The notes beneath the pieces are model-generated. The model was not told where the DNA came from. It saw only the letters and a list, made by a program, of their open reading frames with translations, and did no database searches. 64,000 bases of DNA from Brevibacillus centrosporus (GTDB taxonomy: Bacteria; Bacillota; Bacilli; Brevibacillales; Brevibacillaceae): NCBI RefSeq assembly GCF_003710815.1, contig NZ_RHHP01000031.1, positions 1 through 64,000 on the forward strand, in the 5' to 3' direction. Within the stretch, counting starts at the first letter, position 1. Each line of letters starts with the position of its first letter. This document shows, piece by piece, positions 8,996 through 18,962 of the stretch. The position numbers and the translations under genes were made by a program.

Positions 8996-10624
8996 ATGGA
9001 TCAGCGAAAATGTGAATGTGGACATACCAATCCCATTGGGACGCTGCTCTGCGAATCTTGCGGCAAGCCGCTGGACATTGAGATTGAGGAGCAGACAGCA
9101 TTTCCGGACATGCGCTACGAAGGAATGGCGCGCCGTTCACAAACGTATACGAAAAAAGTAATTGATCGAGTTTGGAACTGGTTTTCTTCTGTCAAAATTG
9201 CAATCGGTATCATTATTGTCATTTTGATAGGATCCGCTGTAGGAACCATTTTTCCGCAGCAGCAATACATACCTGTACCAGTGCCCACCGAAGCCGATGT
9301 CGCCCGTTTTTATACGGAAACCTACGGGAAGCTGGGTACGATCTACTATGAATTGGGCTTTCACAATCTGTACTCTTCCTGGTGGTTTGTAACGCTTCTC
9401 GTGATGCTGGGGACATCCCTCGTGATCTGTAGTCTTGACCGGGTCATTCCCCTGTACAAAGCGTTGAAAAAACCTCGACTCAACCAGCACAAGTCTTTTT
9501 TGAAGGGACAAAAGCTGTTTGCTGAAGGGCCGATGCCGGAAGGAGCCAAGCAGGACGAGCTTCTCGCAAATGCCGCGCAAGTGCTGCGTAAAAAAGGCTA
9601 TCGGATTTTCTCCACGGATCGAGCTCTGATGGCGGAAAAAGGCCGTTTTAGCCGTTGGGGGCCCTACACGAACCACATCGGTTTGATTCTTTTCTTGATC
9701 GGCGTTTTGATGCGTAGTATTCCTGGCTTTTTCATGGACGAATACGTTTGGGTCCGCGAAGGGCAAACCGTTGCGATCCCGGATACGCCTTATTACGTCA
9801 AGAATGTTTCCTATCACACGGAATACTGGTCGGAGAGCGAAATGCCTGAGAAGCTGGATTTAAAAGGCGGGGTCATTCCAAAGAGCTTTCAGACAGATGC
9901 CATCCTGTACTTGAATAAAAACGCGGACTTGCCGGGAGCAAAGCCAGACTTGATAGAAGTAAAAAGTGGACCGATCGTCGTGAATCATCCGATGGAGCAC
10001 GAGAGTCTTTACCTCTATCAATCAGGTGTACAAGAAATGCAATTGGGAGCGCTTAACTTCAACCTCATCGATCAAAAGAACGGGAATAAAGAACTTGGCT
10101 TGATCAAGGTCGATCTGTACGACCCTCCCAAAGAACAGGATTTAGGCAATGGTATCAAAGTTCGAACACTGGATTACTTCCCCGATTTTATTATGGGGGC
10201 TGACGGTAAGCCAGCCACGCAAACCAACCTGCCCAAAAATCCGATGGTCGCTCTGGAGATTATTGCGGACAACGGAAAGATCAGTGAAAAGATGGTGTAC
10301 CTGCAAGGCTCGGTTATCACCCAAAAAACCGATCCACAATTTGGCTTGGTCATCCGAAAGCCGGATTTGATCGATATTACGGGGTTGAATGTTAGAAAGG
10401 ACAAAGCAGTGCCGTTGATCTACTTCGGATCCTTCATTTTCATGATCGGGGTAGCGATGGGCTTCTTCTGGCAACATAGACGGATTTGGGTCCAATTCCA
10501 GGAGGATGACGTGATGCTGGCAGGACATACCAACAAAAACTGGTTTGGCCTGCGCAGAGAGGTCGACGGGCTGATCGAACAGACGAAGCTGCCATTGACC
10601 GTAGAAGAAAAATCGAAGGCGTAA
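8996..10624 (+). CDS. resB: Cytochrome c biogenesis protein ResB
   Basis: ResB (542 residues), the membrane partner of ResC in the system II haem delivery and attachment machine for c-type cytochromes. Four cysteines at the N terminus (CEC then CESC) form a small zinc-ribbon-like head. Membrane segments follow near residues 65-85 and 125-145, with another pair around 225-245 and near 475-495, and a large extracytoplasmic domain lies between the last two. It lies between resA and resC in a tight operon. The final cytoplasmic tail is typical of Bacillales ResB. Confidence 0.95.
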   Translation: MDQRKCECGHTNPIGTLLCESCGKPLDIEIEEQTAFPDMRYEGMARRSQTYTKKVIDRVWNWFSSVKIAIGIIIVILIGSAVGTIFPQQQYIPVPVPTEADVARFYTETYGKLGTIYYELGFHNLYSSWWFVTLLVMLGTSLVICSLDRVIPLYKALKKPRLNQHKSFLKGQKLFAEGPMPEGAKQDELLANAAQVLRKKGYRIFSTDRALMAEKGRFSRWGPYTNHIGLILFLIGVLMRSIPGFFMDEYVWVREGQTVAIPDTPYYVKNVSYHTEYWSESEMPEKLDLKGGVIPKSFQTDAILYLNKNADLPGAKPDLIEVKSGPIVVNHPMEHESLYLYQSGVQEMQLGALNFNLIDQKNGNKELGLIKVDLYDPPKEQDLGNGIKVRTLDYFPDFIMGADGKPATQTNLPKNPMVALEIIADNGKISEKMVYLQGSVITQKTDPQFGLVIRKPDLIDITGLNVRKDKAVPLIYFGSFIFMIGVAMGFFWQHRRIWVQFQEDDVMLAGHTNKNWFGLRREVDGLIEQTKLPLTVEEKSKA

Positions 10625-10648
10625 TCGCTTCAAGGAGGGACACTCGAC

Positions 10649-11878
10649 GTGCAGTTCATCCAAGTGAGTGACTGGTTATTGGATATTGCGTTTCTGCTTT
10701 ATGTGCTCTCGTCCATTGTTTTCGTCATAGCTATGACGGGGAAGAACTGGGCGGGGCGCGACCCCAAGCAACATGAAGCAAAGTATGGACGGATTGCCTA
10801 CTGGCTCGCCGTCATCGGCTTTATCGCACAGACAGGCTATGTCGTGACTCGCTGGATTGGGGGAGGACATAGCCCAACCAGCAACATGTTCGAGTTCATG
10901 GCGTTTTTGGACTTCTGTATTATTCTTGCCTATCTGATTATTTACAGGATTTATAAGCTGACAGTAATCGGAGCATTCGTATTGCCACTCGGCGTGATCA
11001 TGCTGGCGTACTCCTATGTGTTTCCCAAGGATGTTACACCGCTGATCCCATCTCTGCAAAGCTACTGGCTGCATATTCACGTAACGACAGCAGCGCTGGG
11101 TGAAGGAATTTTGGCAGTCGGCTTTGCGGCTGGTCTGATGTATTTGATCCGCACAGTACCGCAAACCGTATCTACGAAGAGTACAAAATGGCTAGAAGTC
11201 GTTCTGGCTGTTGTGCTGATGCTGGTTGGTTTTATCGGGATGGAATCGACATTCGCTCGTATGGACCAGAAAACAGTATTTGAAATGAACAAAGAAACAC
11301 AGAATGCAATGGGGCAGATGGAAAAAGCACAGGCTGAGTATACGATGCCAGCTCTTGTAGCTCCAGCTGATGCTACGATCATCAAGCAAGGTCCGATGTC
11401 TCCGCTGTTTACAGCCCCTACGTGGATGGAAGGCAAGGATGCTGCTCGCAAGCTGAACACCATGCTTTGGTCGGTACTTACAGGTGTCGTATTGTATGGT
11501 GTTCTGCGGTTGATCTTCCGAAAACGTCTGGGTGCATTGATCCAGCCATCTGTTGAGGGCATTGAACCAGAACTGCTGGATGAAATCAGTTATCGCGCCA
11601 TCAGTATCGGATATCCCGTGTTTACGCTGGGTGCCCTGATTTTTGCCATGATTTGGGCGCAAGAAGCATGGGGTCGCTTCTGGGGTTGGGACCCGAAAGA
11701 AGTATGGGCATTGATCGTATGGCTGTTCTACAGCGCGTACTTGCATTTACGACTCTCCCGCGGATGGATCGGTGCGAAGTCTGCCTGGATGTCCGTTATC
11801 GGGTTTGTCATCATCTTGATCACACTGGTCGTAGTCAATCTGGTTATTGCTGGTTTGCACTCCTATGCTGGTGTATAA
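10649..11878 (+). CDS. resC: Cytochrome c biogenesis protein ResC (CcsA family)
   Basis: ResC of 409 residues, a polytopic protein that binds and exports haem and, with ResB, joins it to apocytochrome c. The tryptophan-rich WWD-type signature is present as WGRFWGWDPKEVWALI near the C terminus, and conserved histidines (HSPTSNMFEF, HIHVTTAALGEG) are likely haem ligands. It starts at GTG 10649 with AAGGAGGG at 10632. It is longer than minimal CcsA because of an extracytoplasmic insert around residues 200-260. It is the end of resABC, with a terminator immediately after. Confidence 0.95.
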   Translation: MQFIQVSDWLLDIAFLLYVLSSIVFVIAMTGKNWAGRDPKQHEAKYGRIAYWLAVIGFIAQTGYVVTRWIGGGHSPTSNMFEFMAFLDFCIILAYLIIYRIYKLTVIGAFVLPLGVIMLAYSYVFPKDVTPLIPSLQSYWLHIHVTTAALGEGILAVGFAAGLMYLIRTVPQTVSTKSTKWLEVVLAVVLMLVGFIGMESTFARMDQKTVFEMNKETQNAMGQMEKAQAEYTMPALVAPADATIIKQGPMSPLFTAPTWMEGKDAARKLNTMLWSVLTGVVLYGVLRLIFRKRLGALIQPSVEGIEPELLDEISYRAISIGYPVFTLGALIFAMIWAQEAWGRFWGWDPKEVWALIVWLFYSAYLHLRLSRGWIGAKSAWMSVIGFVIILITLVVVNLVIAGLHSYAGV

Positions 11879-11889
11879 TTTATCCGAGA

Positions 11890-11915
11890 AAAAAGCTGGT
11901 CTAGACCAGCTTTTT
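11890..11915 (+). terminator. Terminator between resC and resD
   Basis: AAAGCTGGTC and GACCAGCTTT form a near-perfect hairpin with a T run after it. It separates resABC from resDE, so resDE probably has some promoter of its own or depends on readthrough. Confidence 0.75.
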
Positions 11916-11966
11916 GGACTATCTTCCATCATTTATACGAAATCAAATCGCTAAGAGGTGTTGGGC

Positions 11967-12683
11967 ATGGAGAAATTGGCACGTATCCTTGTGGTGGATG
12001 ACGAAGAACGCATCCGCCGTCTGTTGAAAATGTATCTGGAAAGAGAAAACTTCTTGATCGACGAGGCAGACAACGGAGAACAGGCAGTCGAAATGGCAGT
12101 CGGGAGCGACTACGACATCATCTTGCTCGATCTGATGCTACCGGGAATGGATGGGATCGAAGTTTGTCAGCGCATTCGGGAATTCAAAGCGACTCCGATT
12201 GTCATGCTGACGGCAAAGGGAGAAGAGACCAATCGCGTTCATGGCTTTGAAGCCGGGGTTGACGATTATGTCGTGAAACCGTTTAGTCCTCGTGAAGTCA
12301 TGTATCGTGTAAAGGCGATCCTGCGTCGTTCGTCGGCAACTGCTTATTTGAAAACAGAGACCTTTAACAGCCATTCTGTCCTGGTCTTTCCGGAACTGAC
12401 CATTGATCATGACGCACACAAAGTCATTGCCAGTGGTCAAGAAGTCAGCCTTACTCCAAAGGAATACGAGCTTTTGCACTATTTGGCGCTCTCGCCTGAC
12501 AAGGTATTCACTCGCGAGGAGCTACTGAAAGATGTTTGGCATTACGAGTTTTTTGGAGATCTTCGCACGGTTGATACACACATCAAGCGTTTGCGCGAAA
12601 AATTAAACCGTGTCTCTCCTCAGGCAGCGAATATGATAGCTACCGTATGGGGCGTCGGTTACAAATTAGAGGTGCCAAAATAA
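11967..12683 (+). CDS. resD: Response regulator ResD
   Basis: OmpR-family response regulator of 238 residues. The N-terminal receiver domain has the acidic pocket (VVDDEE), phospho-acceptor Asp55 in LLDLMLPGMDG, and the lysine in VVKPFSPRE. The C-terminal winged-helix DNA-binding domain ends with TVWGVGYKLE. In B. subtilis ResD controls aerobic and anaerobic respiration genes, including resABC and ctaA. ATG 11967 is preferred because AAGAGGTG lies six bases upstream; a GTG at 11958 sits inside that site. One base separates its stop from resE. Confidence 0.94.
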   Translation: MEKLARILVVDDEERIRRLLKMYLERENFLIDEADNGEQAVEMAVGSDYDIILLDLMLPGMDGIEVCQRIREFKATPIVMLTAKGEETNRVHGFEAGVDDYVVKPFSPREVMYRVKAILRRSSATAYLKTETFNSHSVLVFPELTIDHDAHKVIASGQEVSLTPKEYELLHYLALSPDKVFTREELLKDVWHYEFFGDLRTVDTHIKRLREKLNRVSPQAANMIATVWGVGYKLEVPK

Positions 12684-12684
12684 A

Positions 12685-14475
12685 GTGGATGTTTTTTTTC
12701 GCAGCGTTGTCGGAAAGCTTTGGATGACGATCATTGCTTTGTTTGCCTTGGTACTCACGATTTTCAGCTTGCTCATCGTACAATCCTTTGACAGCTTCTA
12801 TACGAACAGACAGACGCAAAATTTGCAGGATCTGGCGGAAGGATTATCAAGCGGATTGTCAGCAAGCGACAATACACAAGGCGCTTTGGAGATGGCAGCG
12901 GCATTTGGCGTCGTGCATCACACCGGAATGGTGGTCTTGGACGATCAGAAAAACGTCATTGGGAAGAGCGAGGGGAAAGGTCTTCCCAGCATACCGGTCG
13001 ATGACCTGCTAGCTTCTCCTGAGCTAAAGCTTGAGGAGGCCTTGGCGGGTCAACATCCCGCACCGAAACGCATCTATTTGCAAGTGGGGGCGAACGACCA
13101 AAAGAATCCCAATGCGAGTCTGCAACTGATCGCGGTAGCTGTGCCGATGGAATATTCCGCTGGCAAGCATGGCTCTGTCGTCATGTATCAGGCGATGGAA
13201 GATTTTGATGATACGGTGAATGAAGTTCGCTTCCTGATCTTTGTGGTTGGCGTTCTCGCTTTTGTTTCTACCACGGTGTTTGCCTTCTTCCTATCGTCGA
13301 GGGTGACGATTCCTTTGCGTCAGATGAAAGAAACCGCGCATCGCATTGCGGAAGGGGACTTTCATGCAGAGATTCCCGTCCGTACTGCAGATGAGACAGG
13401 GGAGCTTGCCGCGTCCTTTAATACGATGGCTGCTCGCCTCAACCAATTGGTAGATGCGCTGTCCAAGGAAAAAGAACAATTGGCGAGCGTACTGAGAAGC
13501 ATGGTTGACGGTGTAGTCATGATCGATGCAGAGGGCAAAATCGCTTTAACGAATCCTCCGGGTGAGCGCTTTTTGCGCGACTGGAAATTCGAGCATCCAG
13601 ATGAACCTGCCCCGTTGTTCCCAATCTATCAGCAGGTTGTTCAAACAGGTCAGGAAGTGACAGAGGATATCCCGCTACAAGGGCGGATTTGGGCGCTGGT
13701 CATGGTTCCGGTAATTGATCGCGAGCAAATTCGTGGGGCAGTCGCTGTCCTGCGCGATATGACACAGGAGCGCAAACTGGATAAAATGCGCAACGATTTT
13801 GTAGCAAACGTATCCCATGAGCTGCGGACGCCGCTGTCCATGCTGCAAGGATACAGCGAAGCGATCGTGGACGACATCGCCACTACACCGGAAGAACACA
13901 AAGAACTGGCGCAAATCATATACGATGAGTCCGTCCGCATGACCAAGCTCGTCAATGAGCTGCTAAGCCTGGCACGAATGGAAGCAGGTCATGTGGAGCT
14001 GTTCCGCGAGCCTGTGGAGCTGCGGCCGTATTTGGAGCGTATCCAGCGCAAGTTTACGAATTTGGCGCGGGAACGGGATATTCATTTGCTCTTGGAAATG
14101 TCAACCTCTCACAATGTGGTCAGTATGGATCCCGATCGCATGGAACAAGTGCTGACCAACCTGATTGACAATGCGCTACGACATACTCCGGGCAAAGGCA
14201 GCGTGACCATCCGGGCTCGCGGCGACAAGACTTTGCTGCTGGAGATTAGTGATACGGGCAGTGGTATTCCCCAGGAAGATCTGCCGTTCGTATTTGAACG
14301 CTTCTATAAAGCCGACAAAGCGCGTACGCGAGGTCGGGTAGGCGGCACTGGACTTGGTCTTGCCATCGCCAAGAACATTGTCGAGGCTCACGGCGGGACG
14401 ATAGGCGTACAGAGCAAAATGGGAGAAGGAACGACGTTTACGATTGCCTTGATGCTGCAATCGAAAACAAAATAG
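12685..14475 (+). CDS. resE: Sensor histidine kinase ResE
   Basis: Membrane sensor kinase of 596 residues paired with ResD. Order of parts: membrane segment near residues 10-30, extracytoplasmic sensor domain, second membrane segment near 185-205, HAMP, a PAS domain (about 265-360), HisKA with His378 in VSHELRTP, and the HATPase domain with N (DNALRHTPG), DTGSGIP and GGTGLGLAI boxes. It reports respiratory or redox state to ResD. GTG 12685 is the start, one base after the resD stop, so translation is coupled. Confidence 0.95.
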   Translation: MDVFFRSVVGKLWMTIIALFALVLTIFSLLIVQSFDSFYTNRQTQNLQDLAEGLSSGLSASDNTQGALEMAAAFGVVHHTGMVVLDDQKNVIGKSEGKGLPSIPVDDLLASPELKLEEALAGQHPAPKRIYLQVGANDQKNPNASLQLIAVAVPMEYSAGKHGSVVMYQAMEDFDDTVNEVRFLIFVVGVLAFVSTTVFAFFLSSRVTIPLRQMKETAHRIAEGDFHAEIPVRTADETGELAASFNTMAARLNQLVDALSKEKEQLASVLRSMVDGVVMIDAEGKIALTNPPGERFLRDWKFEHPDEPAPLFPIYQQVVQTGQEVTEDIPLQGRIWALVMVPVIDREQIRGAVAVLRDMTQERKLDKMRNDFVANVSHELRTPLSMLQGYSEAIVDDIATTPEEHKELAQIIYDESVRMTKLVNELLSLARMEAGHVELFREPVELRPYLERIQRKFTNLARERDIHLLLEMSTSHNVVSMDPDRMEQVLTNLIDNALRHTPGKGSVTIRARGDKTLLLEISDTGSGIPQEDLPFVFERFYKADKARTRGRVGGTGLGLAIAKNIVEAHGGTIGVQSKMGEGTTFTIALMLQSKTK

Positions 14476-14489
14476 GAGTGTAGAGAGAA

Positions 14490-15626
14490 ATGATCAAGAC
14501 GATTCTTTTTGATGTAGATGGGGTTATGCTGAGCGAAGAACGTTACTTCGATGCTTCTGCCTTGACGCTATGGGAAATGCTGTACAGCCCGCAGTATTTG
14601 GGCGTAAGGTCTGATTCTTTTACTCCCGCTCCGGTGGAAGAGGAAATACGTCGGGTGCGCGAGCAAGTGTTTGCAAATGACGAAGTGCTGGATCTGATCA
14701 AAGCTCGTGGAATCAACTCCAACTGGGACATGGTTTATCTCGCGTTCTCCTATCAAGTGATTCGGTTGGTAGAAGCTCTGATGCCGCATGTAGGCGATGA
14801 GGCAAAGAGTATTCTCCGTGGACAAGTGGACCGCGCTGAACTGGCCAAGCTCAGAGAGTGGGGCGCTGCTTATGCACCCGACTTTACGGTTGACTATGCA
14901 GCCTTTATCCCTGATTTTGCAAAAGGCTCCGCACAAAAGGCAGAAATGCTGCTGTACTTGAATCAAATCACGAAAGAGCGTCTTGGTGTAGACACAGAAA
15001 TTTTCTCTCGCAGCAGCACCCTGTGGCAGCTATGCTACGAAACGTTTCAGGAATGGTATTTGGGTGACGAGAGGGTTGCGGCTTCCATCGGTCGGGAAAC
15101 CAGCCAGACTGGTAAGAAAGGCTTTCTGACAGACGAGATCCCGATCGTACCACCTGCGGAAATGATCGAGCTGTTCCGCACGTTGAAGGAGAAGGGATAT
15201 ACGCTTGGAATCGGTACTGGCCGTCCTACGCTCGAGACACATGTTCCACTCTCGGAAATGAAGATCCTGGAATGGTTTGACCCAAATCGCGTGGTTACTG
15301 CATCTCATGTCCTAGAAGCAGAAGAGGAATTCCCGTCTCATGCGCCAATGTCCAAGCCGCATCCGTACTCGTATGTAAAGGGGCTGCTTGGTTTGTCTGC
15401 TCCAAATAGCGATGTGGTAAACTTCTCCTTGCCTATTCAAAAGGGAGATGAAGTCTTGATTGTAGGAGATTCGCCGGCAGACTTTCTAGCCGCACGGTCC
15501 ATTGGCTGCAAATTTGCCGCAACGCTTACGGGGCTGTCTGGTCAAGAGGCTCGTGCGAAGTTTGAGGACGTAAAAGCTGACTATATTCTCGACGACGTGA
15601 GAGATCTCTTGTCGATTCTTGAGTAG
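14490..15626 (+). CDS. HAD-superfamily hydrolase with large cap domain
   Basis: A 378-residue member of the haloacid dehalogenase superfamily. Motif I is DVDGV near residue 8 with both aspartates, motif II lies in GIGTGRP, and motifs III/IV are seen in SKPHPY and GDSPADFLAARSIGC. Most likely a phosphatase; the substrate is unknown. The insert between motif I and II is unusually long (about 200 residues), larger than in phosphoglycolate phosphatases. It starts 14 bases after resE and could be cotranscribed with resDE, although B. subtilis has no equivalent there. A bidirectional terminator follows. Confidence 0.85.
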   Translation: MIKTILFDVDGVMLSEERYFDASALTLWEMLYSPQYLGVRSDSFTPAPVEEEIRRVREQVFANDEVLDLIKARGINSNWDMVYLAFSYQVIRLVEALMPHVGDEAKSILRGQVDRAELAKLREWGAAYAPDFTVDYAAFIPDFAKGSAQKAEMLLYLNQITKERLGVDTEIFSRSSTLWQLCYETFQEWYLGDERVAASIGRETSQTGKKGFLTDEIPIVPPAEMIELFRTLKEKGYTLGIGTGRPTLETHVPLSEMKILEWFDPNRVVTASHVLEAEEEFPSHAPMSKPHPYSYVKGLLGLSAPNSDVVNFSLPIQKGDEVLIVGDSPADFLAARSIGCKFAATLTGLSGQEARAKFEDVKADYILDDVRDLLSILE

Positions 15627-15641
15627 AGGATTCAACGAACC

Positions 15642-15684
15642 AAAAAAAAGACTCTGCCGTAATCATTTCGGCGGAGTCTTTTTT
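15642..15684. terminator. Bidirectional terminator between convergent genes
   Basis: GACTCTGCCG and CGGCGGAGTC pair with one G-T wobble. An A run lies on the left and a T run on the right, so it can stop transcription from both the HAD gene and the minus-strand gene at 15697. Confidence 0.8.
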
Positions 15685-15696
15685 GCGTCTGCAAGC

Positions 15697-15972
15697 TTAT
15701 TCCCACTGCAGCGATTTTAAGCATTGAAAGCGAAAAGCATGAATCAAAAAGGGATGGATAGAATCATTTCTAACGATCACTTCATAGGTCCCGTCTGCTT
15801 GTGTGTAGAACAAGACGTCGGTATAATCTTTGTTGTCCTCGAAGTAGGAACGTACCTGCTTTAACCGTCTGCGCATCTCTTCCGTGTGGACGGAAATCTG
15901 AAAGGTGACGTCATTTGTGTTTGCAGCTTCTGTGATAGTGATCAAAGATTCATCAAATGTATAGAGCAGCAT
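15697..15972 (-). CDS. Small conserved-looking protein of unknown function
   Basis: A 91-residue protein I do not recognise. The start ATG at 15972 has a strong GGAGGAG eight bases upstream on the minus strand, so it is very likely translated. It is mixed alpha/beta, soluble, with no signal peptide or cysteine motif; the middle part (MRRRLKQVRSYFEDNKDY) looks like an amphipathic helix followed by a beta sheet (DVLFYTQADGTYEVIVR). It starts 12 bases downstream of the permease gene and is probably cotranscribed with it. Confidence 0.72.
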   Translation of the reverse strand: MLLYTFDESLITITEAANTNDVTFQISVHTEEMRRRLKQVRSYFEDNKDYTDVLFYTQADGTYEVIVRNDSIHPFLIHAFRFQCLKSLQWE

Positions 15973-15984
15973 TCGTACTCCTCC

Positions 15985-17268
15985 TTACCAGATAAAATAG
16001 CGCAGATACACATACAAATGCGAAATGACAATCGAGAGAAGCATGAGGGGGAATGCAACCTTCAGGAAGCCCATGAAGCTGATGTTGTAGCCTTCCTTGG
16101 ATGCCAATCCAGCAACAATGACGTTCGCACTTGCTCCGATTAATGTACCGTTACCGCCCAAGCAAGCTCCAAGTGCAAGACTCCACCACAGCGGTTCCAA
16201 GTTGGTAATTCCGAGCGCTCCCATCTCTTTGATCATCGGGATCATCGTCGCGACAAAAGGGATATTGTCTACGAAAGCAGAAGCAATGGCACTCAGCCAT
16301 AGGATCAAAAGGGAGGTATGCAGCGGATCTCCTCCTGTCAGGTTGATGGCTTCGCCGGCCAGCTTCGCGATGACGCCAGTTTCCACGAGGCCAGAGACGA
16401 GAACGAATAGACCAATGAAGAAAAAGATCGTATTCCACTCCACTTTGCTGATTGCGTCGTCCAAATAATGCTCGCCCGTTAGTAGCAGCAGGAGGAAAGC
16501 ACCCGTCAAAGCAATCGTCGCCGTCTCCAGCTGCAGAGCTCCGTGAAGCATGAAGCCAACGATCGTCAGGGCCATCACAGAGAGTGATTTCTTCAGCAAA
16601 ACAGCATCCGTAATCTCATCCCTCTCGTTCAATTGCATGATTTTTGCACTGAGCTCGGGGGAGGTAACAAGCTGCTTGCGGTAAATCAGAACAAAGCAGA
16701 GGACCGTGGCTGCCATAATGATAATGATGACGGGAGCCAAGTTGACCAAGAACGCCATAAAATCTAATTCAGGAACCGCACTGCCGATCATAATGTTCGG
16801 CGGATCTCCGATGAGAGTAGCGGTACCGCCCGCGTTCGAGGCAATGATCTCACTAATGAGAAAAGGGATGGGATTTAGCTGAAGCTGACGTGCAATGCTG
16901 AAGGTAACGGGTACAATCAGCAACACGGTGGTGACATTGTCCAAAAAGGCAGAAGCAACCGCTGTAATGATGCTCAAATAAACCAAAATGTGTATCGGTT
17001 TCCCTTTGGCAGCCTTGGCTGCACGAATAGCCACGTACTTGAAGACGCCAGTCTGCGCGGTTACAGTAACGAGTATCATCATCCCGATCAGCAAGCCCAG
17101 CGTATTGAAGTCAATATGATGGATAGCTTGCTCTTGAGAGACAATCCCGAACAGTACCATGAGGATTCCGCCGGACATCGCTACTATTGTACGGTGCAGT
17201 TTTTCACTGATAATAAATGCGTAGGTAACGAGAAAAATGCCAATGGCCATGATTGCCTGATTCGTCAT
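15985..17268 (-). CDS. ArsB/NhaD-family ion transporter (SLC13-like permease)
   Basis: An integral membrane permease of 427 residues with about ten to twelve membrane segments. It has the two-fold repeated signature of the ArsB/NhaD group: AFLDNVTTVLLIVP with GGTATLIGDPPN in the first half, and AFVDNIPFVATMIPM with GGNGTLIGASAN in the second. Family members carry arsenite, Na+/H+ or organic anions, and the substrate cannot be read here. ATG 17268 was chosen because AAAGGAG lies just upstream; an upstream in-frame ATG at 17352 has no such site and falls in the serA terminator zone. Confidence 0.9.
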   Translation of the reverse strand: MTNQAIMAIGIFLVTYAFIISEKLHRTIVAMSGGILMVLFGIVSQEQAIHHIDFNTLGLLIGMMILVTVTAQTGVFKYVAIRAAKAAKGKPIHILVYLSIITAVASAFLDNVTTVLLIVPVTFSIARQLQLNPIPFLISEIIASNAGGTATLIGDPPNIMIGSAVPELDFMAFLVNLAPVIIIIMAATVLCFVLIYRKQLVTSPELSAKIMQLNERDEITDAVLLKKSLSVMALTIVGFMLHGALQLETATIALTGAFLLLLLTGEHYLDDAISKVEWNTIFFFIGLFVLVSGLVETGVIAKLAGEAINLTGGDPLHTSLLILWLSAIASAFVDNIPFVATMIPMIKEMGALGITNLEPLWWSLALGACLGGNGTLIGASANVIVAGLASKEGYNISFMGFLKVAFPLMLLSIVISHLYVYLRYFIW

Positions 17269-17335
17269 AACAGGCTCCTTTCGTAAGCGATGGTCTTGTC
17301 CTATTATATCCATTAGGAAAAAAAGGGTAAAGAAA

Positions 17336-17361
17336 AAGACCCGGTTCTTCACCAGGTCTTT
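17336..17361 (-). terminator. Terminator of the serine operon
   Basis: On the minus strand AAAGACCTGG pairs with CCGGGTCTTT with one mismatch, followed by TTCTTT. It closes the aminotransferase-serA transcript. Confidence 0.7.
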
Positions 17362-17378
17362 GCAGTCTTTGCGATGGT

Positions 17379-18962
17379 TTACAGCTCGATCTGTGTAACG
17401 CTTTTTACTTCCGCCAATTCACCCATGGTATCGAGCAATTCAGCAGTCAGCGGTTTATCGACAGACAGCATCATGATCGCATCTCCACCAACGTCGCGGC
17501 GTCCTACCTGCATGGTCGCGATGTTGACGTTGTTTTCACCCAGGATCGAACCAACGCGTCCGATTACCCCAGGACGGTCATTGTGGTGGATGTACAGCAG
17601 ATAGCCTTCTGGAGCCACGTCGATCGCATAGTCATCGATTTTCACGATGCGGGCACCATAACCGTTCAGGCGAGTACCCGCGACTGTACGGGTTTCCTGA
17701 GTCGTTTTCAGGGCTACCGTCAAGAGGTTGGTAAAGCCTTTGTTTTGTGCCGCTTTTTGTTCGGTAACCGTGATGTCGCGAACTTTGGCAAGCAGAGGGG
17801 CATTGACGAAGTTGACTTCTTCCCCGAGTCGGAAAGAGAGCACACCTTTCAATACGGTACGAGTCAGTGGCGAGGTATCTACATCCGTCAATTCACCGCT
17901 GTACTTGATTTCGATTTCCGAGATGGAGCCAACTGTTACTTGTGCGAGGAAATGACCGAGCTTCTCGCCAAGTGTGAAGTAAGGCTGCACCTTTTCCATC
18001 ACATGAGCAGGGATGGATGGCAGGTTCACCGCATTTTTGAACGGCTCGCCACGAAGTACTTTCAGAATTTCTTCTGATACGTCTACCGCTACGTTTTCTT
18101 GCGCTTCGATTGTGGAAGCACCCAGGTGAGGAGCGGTTACCACTTTTGGATGACCGACCAATGGATTGTCTACTGGCGGCTCCACTTCGTATACGTCGAG
18201 AGCCGCACCCGCGACTTTGCCAGTCGTGATGGCTTCGTACAGTGCTTTTTCATCGATGATCCCACCACGAGCGCAGTTGATGAGACGAACGCCGTCTTTC
18301 ATTTTGGCGAACTCGCGGGAGCTGATGATGTGACGTGTCTCTTTGGTCAGTGGGGTGTGAACCGTGATGAAGTCAGCAGCACGGCAAATCTCGTCGACGG
18401 TTGCGTTGATTACACCCATTTTTTGTGCGCGTTCTTCTGTCAGGAACGGGTCGAAGCCCATGACTGTCATACCGAATGCTTTTGCACGCTTGGCTACCTC
18501 GGAGCCGATACGGCCCATACCGAGAATACCCAGTACTTTATTGTTGAGCTCCACGCCTTGGAAGCTTTTGCGATCCCATGTACCGTCAACGAGCTTTTTG
18601 TGAGCTTGTGGAATGTTGCGGGCAACAGCCATCAGCATGGCAAACGAATGCTCTGCCGTAGAGATCGTATTTCCGTCTGGAGCGTTGATGACAGGAATCC
18701 CTGCTTGTGTAGCAGCGTTGATATCGATATTGTCGACACCCACACCTGCACGACCGACGGCTTTCAGCTTTTTACCAGCAGCCAGCACTTCTGCCGTCAC
18801 TTGGGTTTGGCTGCGTACGAGCAGGGCATCGTAATCGCCAATGACTTCAAGTAGATCAGTAGGGGAGAGGTCTGTTTTGCGAACGACGTCTACATCAGGC
18901 GCGTCCAGCAGTTGTTGAATTCCAAATTCGCTAAGTGGGTCAGTAATCAGTACTTTATACAT
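17379..18962 (-). CDS. serA: D-3-phosphoglycerate dehydrogenase
   Basis: First committed enzyme of serine biosynthesis, oxidising 3-phosphoglycerate to 3-phosphohydroxypyruvate with NAD+. The protein has 527 residues, the long form. The N-terminal substrate part and the NAD fold (GILGMGRIGSEVAKRAKAFG, then INCARGGIIDE and the catalytic APHLGAST region) are followed by the intervening domain and a C-terminal ACT domain (IHHNDRPGVIGRVGSILGENNVN), the likely serine-feedback site. ATG 18962 has AGGAGGTG upstream on the minus strand. It overlaps the end of the aminotransferase gene by 8 bases, and the pair sits behind a Ser-specific T-box. Confidence 0.96.
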   Translation of the reverse strand: MYKVLITDPLSEFGIQQLLDAPDVDVVRKTDLSPTDLLEVIGDYDALLVRSQTQVTAEVLAAGKKLKAVGRAGVGVDNIDINAATQAGIPVINAPDGNTISTAEHSFAMLMAVARNIPQAHKKLVDGTWDRKSFQGVELNNKVLGILGMGRIGSEVAKRAKAFGMTVMGFDPFLTEERAQKMGVINATVDEICRAADFITVHTPLTKETRHIISSREFAKMKDGVRLINCARGGIIDEKALYEAITTGKVAGAALDVYEVEPPVDNPLVGHPKVVTAPHLGASTIEAQENVAVDVSEEILKVLRGEPFKNAVNLPSIPAHVMEKVQPYFTLGEKLGHFLAQVTVGSISEIEIKYSGELTDVDTSPLTRTVLKGVLSFRLGEEVNFVNAPLLAKVRDITVTEQKAAQNKGFTNLLTVALKTTQETRTVAGTRLNGYGARIVKIDDYAIDVAPEGYLLYIHHNDRPGVIGRVGSILGENNVNIATMQVGRRDVGGDAIMMLSVDKPLTAELLDTMGELAEVKSVTQIEL